Source: Balneolaceae bacterium (lineage in GTDB: Bacteria > Bacteroidota > Rhodothermia > Balneolales > Balneolaceae). Taken from it: 9,611 nucleotides of DNA. Below the pieces are notes generated by a model. It did no database searches. It had not been told where the DNA came from and was given only the letters and a program-made list of their open reading frames with translations. The stretch covers positions 1 to 9,611 of the forward strand of contig SLKH01000189.1 of the NCBI GenBank assembly GCA_007134665.1, written 5' to 3'. A program made the translations under genes and the position numbers. Shown here piece by piece: positions 6,632 through 9,611 of this stretch. Positions within the stretch are counted from its first letter, which is position 1, and every line of letters starts with the position of its first letter.

Positions 6632-7888
6632 TTATTTAACCTTCTGTAAGATCTCTTCAAAAGAGAGGGCCTCTTCCTCACTTTTTCTCATGTCTCTGAA
6701 TGTAAAACTGTTGGCTTCCAGTTCGTGATCACCCACTATGATCGTATAGAGCGCGTTTTCCCTGTTGGCATCTTTCATCTGTGCTTTCATAGATCTGCCC
6801 ATGTAATCCATCGTCGCAGATGCTCCCGCGGCTCTTAATTTTGGAAGTGCCTGAACCCCCCAGGTTCTTGCACTATCTCCGAGAGTAACGATGTATACAT
6901 CAACACTTTTTGGTTCGCCTAATTCAATATCAAGTTCATCACATGCAATCAGCAGACGTTCGATCCCGGCAGCAAAACCGACAGCCGGTGTTTCAGGGCC
7001 TCCGATTTCCTCCACAAGAAGGTCGTACCGGCCGCCACCTGCCAATGCATCCTGGGAACCCAGGTCGGGACTGATGAGTTCAAATGCAGTCCGGGTATAA
7101 TAATCAAGTCCGCGTACCAGGTATGGATCAGTTTCATAATCAATGCCAAGTTGATTCAGGTATTCCTTTACTTTATTAAAATGGCCGGCAGATTCTTCGT
7201 TGAGATAATCATGGATCAACGGAGCTTGTTCAATAAATGGCTGGTCTTCCTCCTCTTTAGAGTCGAGTATGCGAAGAGGGTTCTTATCAAGCCTTTTTTG
7301 TGATAACTCACTGAGTTCATTACGCACGGGTTCAAAATAGCTGACCAATGCTTCTTTATATTTGTCCCGGCTTTCGGGATCACCTATGGAGTTGATTTTT
7401 AATTTTGTGTTGGTAATTCCGACCTTTTCATAAATGTGCATCATGAATGCAATACACTCCACATCTGCAACCGGGTCGTCACTTCCCATAATCTCCACAC
7501 CAAACTGGTGAAACTGGCGAAGGCGCCCTTTCTGAGGACGTTCAGCCCGGAACATCGGGCCGATATAATAAAGTTTCTGCGTGCCCCCACGTTGCTCAAG
7601 ATGATGCTCCGTAAATGCCCTGGCTACCGGTGCAGTACATTCCGGCCTCAGAACGTAATTGTCATCACCACGGCTGAATGAAAATATTTCCTTGGAGACG
7701 ATGTCGGTCAGTTGTCCAACTCCCCGCACGATGAGTTCCGTCTGTTCCATGATTGGTGTGCGGATCTCCTCAAGGTTAAATTTTTTTGCTTCCCTGTGAA
7801 TCAATTGTTCAAGTGCCTGCCATTTGCCTGTTTCATCCGGCAGGATATCATTCATTCCAAGGTGTGTTCTGTAATTTATTTGCGCCAT
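6632..7888 (-). CDS. hisS: Histidyl-tRNA synthetase
   Basis: This 418-residue cytoplasmic class II synthetase attaches histidine to tRNA-His using ATP, and its length is typical. The catalytic domain (about 1-325) shows THLGMNDILPDE (8-19), RPECTAP (81-87, Glu83 and Thr85), motif 2 LYYIGPMFRAERPQKGRLRQF (106-126, Arg114), the HQFGVEIMG stretch (127-135, Gln128 and Glu132), and the HisRS-specific VRGLDYYTRTAFE (258-270) with Arg259 and Tyr264. Motif 3 is AVGFAAGIERLLIA (302-315). The anticodon-binding domain covers about 328-418. Residue 84 is Cys where E. coli HisRS has Gly. The ATG at 7888 is preceded by AAAGGAAG, one of the few Shine-Dalgarno-like sites in the window, though very close to the start. 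No T-box or histidine leader was found. It follows the toxin gene on the same strand after 113 bp. Confidence 0.98.
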   Translation of the reverse strand: MAQINYRTHLGMNDILPDETGKWQALEQLIHREAKKFNLEEIRTPIMEQTELIVRGVGQLTDIVSKEIFSFSRGDDNYVLRPECTAPVARAFTEHHLEQRGGTQKLYYIGPMFRAERPQKGRLRQFHQFGVEIMGSDDPVADVECIAFMMHIYEKVGITNTKLKINSIGDPESRDKYKEALVSYFEPVRNELSELSQKRLDKNPLRILDSKEEEDQPFIEQAPLIHDYLNEESAGHFNKVKEYLNQLGIDYETDPYLVRGLDYYTRTAFELISPDLGSQDALAGGGRYDLLVEEIGGPETPAVGFAAGIERLLIACDELDIELGEPKSVDVYIVTLGDSARTWGVQALPKLRAAGASATMDYMGRSMKAQMKDANRENALYTIIVGDHELEANSFTFRDMRKSEEEALSFEEILQKVK

Positions 7889-7922
7889 CTTCCTTTATAA
7901 TATCGGATTAAATCGACCGCTA

Positions 7923-7943
7923 AGATACGTTGGATTTAACTAA
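7923..7943 (-). promoter_or_regulatory. Promoter-like block upstream of hisS
   Basis: AGATA-CGTTGGATTT-AA-CTAA on the plus strand; in the hisS direction it reads TTAG-TT-AAATCCAACG-TATCT and ends about 35 bp before the hisS ATG. The same block appears upstream of the permease at 6515-6537. The position fits a core promoter, but it was recognised only by this two-copy similarity. Confidence 0.35.
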
Positions 7944-7968
7944 GCATAAAGTGCCGGGCTTTTGCAAA

Positions 7969-8000
7969 CCGGTTCAGGTCCAATTCAAACATAAAACCGG
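7969..8000 (-). terminator. Weak hairpin after the RES toxin gene
   Basis: On the minus strand CCGGTT (8000-7995) pairs with AACCGG (7974-7969) across a 20-nt loop and is followed by TTTGC. It begins 2 bp after the toxin stop codon. The loop is long and the T-tract short, so it would be a poor intrinsic terminator; hisS could receive some read-through from the toxin-antitoxin operon. Confidence 0.25.
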
Positions 8001-8001
8001 A

Positions 8002-8454
8002 TTAATTTGTAAGCCTGGGATCGAAAATAAAATTTTCTATTCTGAACACTTCTAACTGTCTGAATTCAGGGTGCTTTGGATTAAAAAGGTAGTTGTTTTC
8101 CTCTGCTATAATCGAAGATGGTACTTTTAGAACACAGCTTTTTTGTTCTTCAACCCATTTTTGGCCAATATCCTGACAATAAGGGTAACCATTCCTTGTA
8201 TGCCAGTTGAGAGGTAATTCGTCAGGATAAATTTGATCCATTGATATTGAATCCGGAAAGTGTAATACAATGGTTTTAAAATTTTTGTGTAATCCTTCAC
8301 CCGATCTGTGAACCAGATTTTCAAGACAAGTCAATGCGCGGGTCGAAGCTGTATAAAGTATATATACACCTTTCGGGTTCCATCTTGCCGGATATCCTGA
8401 ACCATTGAGGTTTTTCGCCCATTTTGCTATTGAAATTCTGTAAACCAGCATCAT
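8002..8454 (-). CDS. RES-domain toxin
   Basis: This 150-residue soluble protein of the RES family is the toxin half of a type II toxin-antitoxin pair. Characterised relatives (M. tuberculosis MbcT, P. putida Res) deplete cellular NAD+. Family landmarks are present: VYRIS near the N-terminus with Arg6, the RWNPKGVYILYTAST block (24-38) with Arg24 and Tyr31/Tyr34, ALTCLENLVH (40-49) with the family Glu at 45, VPSSIIAEENNYLFNPKHPEF (111-131) with the Ser at 113/114, and the NYLFNPKHP motif. The length is normal and no disruption is seen, so it looks intact. The first ATG directly abuts the antitoxin stop (TAG-ATG, no gap); a second ATG follows at once, and either could be used. No Shine-Dalgarno site is visible, which suggests translational coupling to the antitoxin. 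The actual enzymatic activity here is inferred from the family. Confidence 0.92.
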   Translation of the reverse strand: MMLVYRISIAKWAKNLNGSGYPARWNPKGVYILYTASTRALTCLENLVHRSGEGLHKNFKTIVLHFPDSISMDQIYPDELPLNWHTRNGYPYCQDIGQKWVEEQKSCVLKVPSSIIAEENNYLFNPKHPEFRQLEVFRIENFIFDPRLTN

Positions 8455-8898
8455 CTAACCGAAGCTGCCATACTCAATTCGCGATAATTCTTCATCAATC
8501 AGATCGATGCCACCTGAGGAGCGCATGAGTTCGGTGGGGATGATATTTCCCAGGCCATGGGAAGGTTTTCGCAGCCAGCGGTTGAATGCATCCAGATCAC
8601 CGAAAACTTCAGTTCCGTGTTTGTACAAACGGATGAGCTTCAGGATTTGTTCACTGTTCAGAACATTTAAGTGTTTGTTTTCTTTTTTATATCTGGAGAT
8701 CGTTTTGAATGAAACATCAAGCAGATCTGCAAGTTCATCACGGGTGAAGGCTGAAATCTCCAGAAGATCAAAAAAAGCATCGACGGATATGCCGCCTCTG
8801 GCATGAATTACCAGTTGATATGGATCATTCAAAGTGGCTTCATATCGAACAGTCAGCTCTTCAACTTTAGATTCGGAAATATCTTTTTTTGTCGACAT
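8455..8898 (-). CDS. Xre/MbcA/ParS-type antitoxin with C-terminal DUF2384 domain
   Basis: This 147-residue cytoplasmic protein is the antitoxin partner of the RES toxin. It has a variable N-terminus (1-45), a helix-turn-helix (about 48-76: SAFTRDELADLLDVSFKTISRYKKEN) that would bind its own promoter, and a C-terminal DUF2384 region (about 95-147). That region contains VFGDLDAFNRWLRKPSHGLGN and PTELMRSSGGIDLIDEELSRIEYG, the part that in MbcA/Xre homologues blocks the toxin's NAD pocket with its C-terminus. It is the first gene of the operon, as is usual for this family, and its stop abuts the toxin start. The ATG at 8898 is chosen because it gives a full-length protein and lies just downstream of the operator-like palindrome at 8909-8929. 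Autorepression is inferred from the HTH and the operator. Confidence 0.92.
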   Translation of the reverse strand: MSTKKDISESKVEELTVRYEATLNDPYQLVIHARGGISVDAFFDLLEISAFTRDELADLLDVSFKTISRYKKENKHLNVLNSEQILKLIRLYKHGTEVFGDLDAFNRWLRKPSHGLGNIIPTELMRSSGGIDLIDEELSRIEYGSFG

Positions 8899-8908
8899 TT
8901 CAGTACAA

Positions 8909-8929
8909 TTGTCTTTATAATTAAGACAA
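8909..8929. promoter_or_regulatory. Inverted repeat, probable autoregulatory operator of the toxin-antitoxin operon
   Basis: TTGTCTT (8909-8915) and AAGACAA (8923-8929) are perfect reverse complements separated by seven A/T bases (8916-8922). The repeat starts 11 bp upstream of the antitoxin ATG. On the minus strand it encloses a TTATAA stretch that could be the -10 element, so a bound antitoxin would block transcription. The overlapping 8-bp palindrome ACAATTGT (8905-8912) may be part of the same site. Autoregulation by Xre antitoxins is established for the family; binding here is inferred. Confidence 0.6.
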
Positions 8930-8947
8930 ATTTACTTCTTTTTTCCC

Positions 8948-8962
8948 GGTATTCAAAATACC
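8948..8962. repeat. Short perfect hairpin GGTATT-CAA-AATACC
   Basis: Six-bp arms (8948-8953 and 8957-8962) flank a 3-nt loop in the 107-bp divergent spacer between the antitoxin and the M1 peptidase. It is followed on the plus strand by TATTTTAC, a loose match to the Bacteroidota -7 box TAnnTTTG, 36-43 bp before the peptidase ATG. It may be a second operator or part of the peptidase promoter. Confidence 0.3.
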
Positions 8963-9005
8963 TATTTTACTCGGCAATCCGTTACTTGAGCAAAAATATT
9001 TCTCA

Positions 9006-9611
9006 ATGCACTTTTTGATAAAATCGCTGCTTGCATTTATCCTTATTCACCAGGCTGTTGCCGCTCAGGACTCTCTGGTCTATGAATCCGGTGGAGAACT
9101 CACCTATGAACAGGCCTCTTTTGACGTATCGCATTACGAGCTTAACCTGAAAGTCAATCCGGCTGACAGTACGATTTCCGGTGATGTGGTTGTTCGTGCT
9201 GATATGGTACATCCAACTGATGTGATCGTTCTGGATTTAGACCCTCGATTTAATATTGAGAGAGTTCAGGAGCTTTCTGACGGCATGGAAAAAGGCCTGA
9301 CTTTTAAGAGATCGGAAAACAGCAAACGATTCAGGATCTATTTCAACGGGACACGTCAGCCCGGTGAGGATATTGTAATCAGAGTATTTTATAACGGCAA
9401 GCCGCTTGTTGCTTCAAACCCTCCCTGGGATGGAGGTTTTGTCTGGGATCAAACACCCTCAGGTGATCCATGGATCGGAGTGGCATGCCAGACTATTGGT
9501 GCCTGGGTTTGGTGGCCAAATAAAGATCATCCTTCCGATAAACCGGATTCAGTATCCCTGAACTTTACATTACCTGAAAATCTTGTAGTGGCTGCAAATG
9601 GAATATTAAAA
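9006..9611 (+). CDS. Secreted M1-family metallopeptidase (aminopeptidase N-like), partial
   Basis: These are the N-terminal 202 residues of a zinc metallopeptidase of the M1/gluzincin family; the remainder, including the HExxH zinc site, lies beyond the right edge. A signal peptide is clear: short polar start with Lys6, hydrophobic core LLAFILIHQAV, and cleavage near AVAA-QD (residue 20). There is no lipobox Cys, so the mature protein is probably periplasmic or exported. The M1 N-terminal beta-domain follows: SHYELNLKVNPADSTISGDV (42-61) and a long beta-rich stretch. The region GVACQTIGAWVWWPNKDHPSD (158-178) and PDSVSLNFTLPENLVVAANG matches the domain that precedes catalysis. The ATG at 9006 is chosen because it places the signal peptide at the N-terminus; no Shine-Dalgarno site is visible. 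It is divergent from the toxin-antitoxin operon across 107 bp. Likely role: trimming of peptides outside the cytoplasm. Confidence 0.9.
   Translation, partial: MHFLIKSLLAFILIHQAVAAQDSLVYESGGELTYEQASFDVSHYELNLKVNPADSTISGDVVVRADMVHPTDVIVLDLDPRFNIERVQELSDGMEKGLTFKRSENSKRFRIYFNGTRQPGEDIVIRVFYNGKPLVASNPPWDGGFVWDQTPSGDPWIGVACQTIGAWVWWPNKDHPSDKPDSVSLNFTLPENLVVAANGILK

Noticed and set aside
7889..8001. Possible T-box or histidine attenuator before hisS
   Set aside because: There is no His-codon leader peptide, T-box motif or stable terminator/antiterminator pair; only a weak hairpin near the toxin stop.
8507..8806. Plus-strand open frame opposite the antitoxin
   Set aside because: It is antisense to a secure antitoxin gene, and its composition is typical of a reverse-complement shadow.

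Overview
The window reads as chromosomal DNA from a moderately AT-rich Gram-negative bacterium of the Bacteroidota/Balneolota type. The support is indirect. Most starts lack a clear Shine-Dalgarno site. The M1 peptidase start carries a signal peptide and a WWPNKDHPSDKPDS block of the kind I associate with this group. The antiporter and permease carry C-terminal stress-protein domains, and the spacers are AT-rich. No phylum-specific marker is complete here, so the assignment is an inference. No phage, transposase, CRISPR array, tRNA or rRNA was seen.

Layout, left to right. (1) 1-460, minus: 5' part of an SRAP/HMCES-type DNA-protein crosslink protein, running off the left edge. (2) 461-786: divergent spacer with a perfect operator-like palindrome and a pair of interleaved inverted repeats. 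(3) 787-3915, plus: a two-gene unit, a CPA2 cation:proton antiporter fused to two Usp-like domains and a PTS EIIA-like domain, followed 12 bp later by a DUF4202 protein. (4) 3916-4153: convergent spacer with an A/T hairpin and a GC-rich cluster of three small palindromes that looks like a REP element. (5) 6385-4154, minus: an APC-superfamily amino acid permease fused to two Usp domains. (6) 7888-6632, minus: histidyl-tRNA synthetase (hisS). (7) 8898-8002, minus: an Xre/DUF2384 antitoxin and RES toxin pair with an operator-like palindrome over its promoter. (8) 9006-9611, plus: 5' part of a secreted M1-family metallopeptidase, running off the right edge.

The most coherent biological story is the convergent pair of membrane transporters. 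They come from two unrelated transport families but carry recognisably related cytoplasmic Usp modules: R-I-(L/I)-V-P-(L/I)-A-N-P at the start and G-W-x-G-x9-G-S at the nucleotide loop. This suggests one regulatory cassette attached to different transport cores, probably coupling ion or solute flux to nucleotide or energy status. The antiporter adds a third, PTS EIIA-like module with a candidate phospho-acceptor histidine. The RES/Xre pair is a recognisable type II toxin-antitoxin system of the NAD-depleting class, sitting between two housekeeping-type genes.
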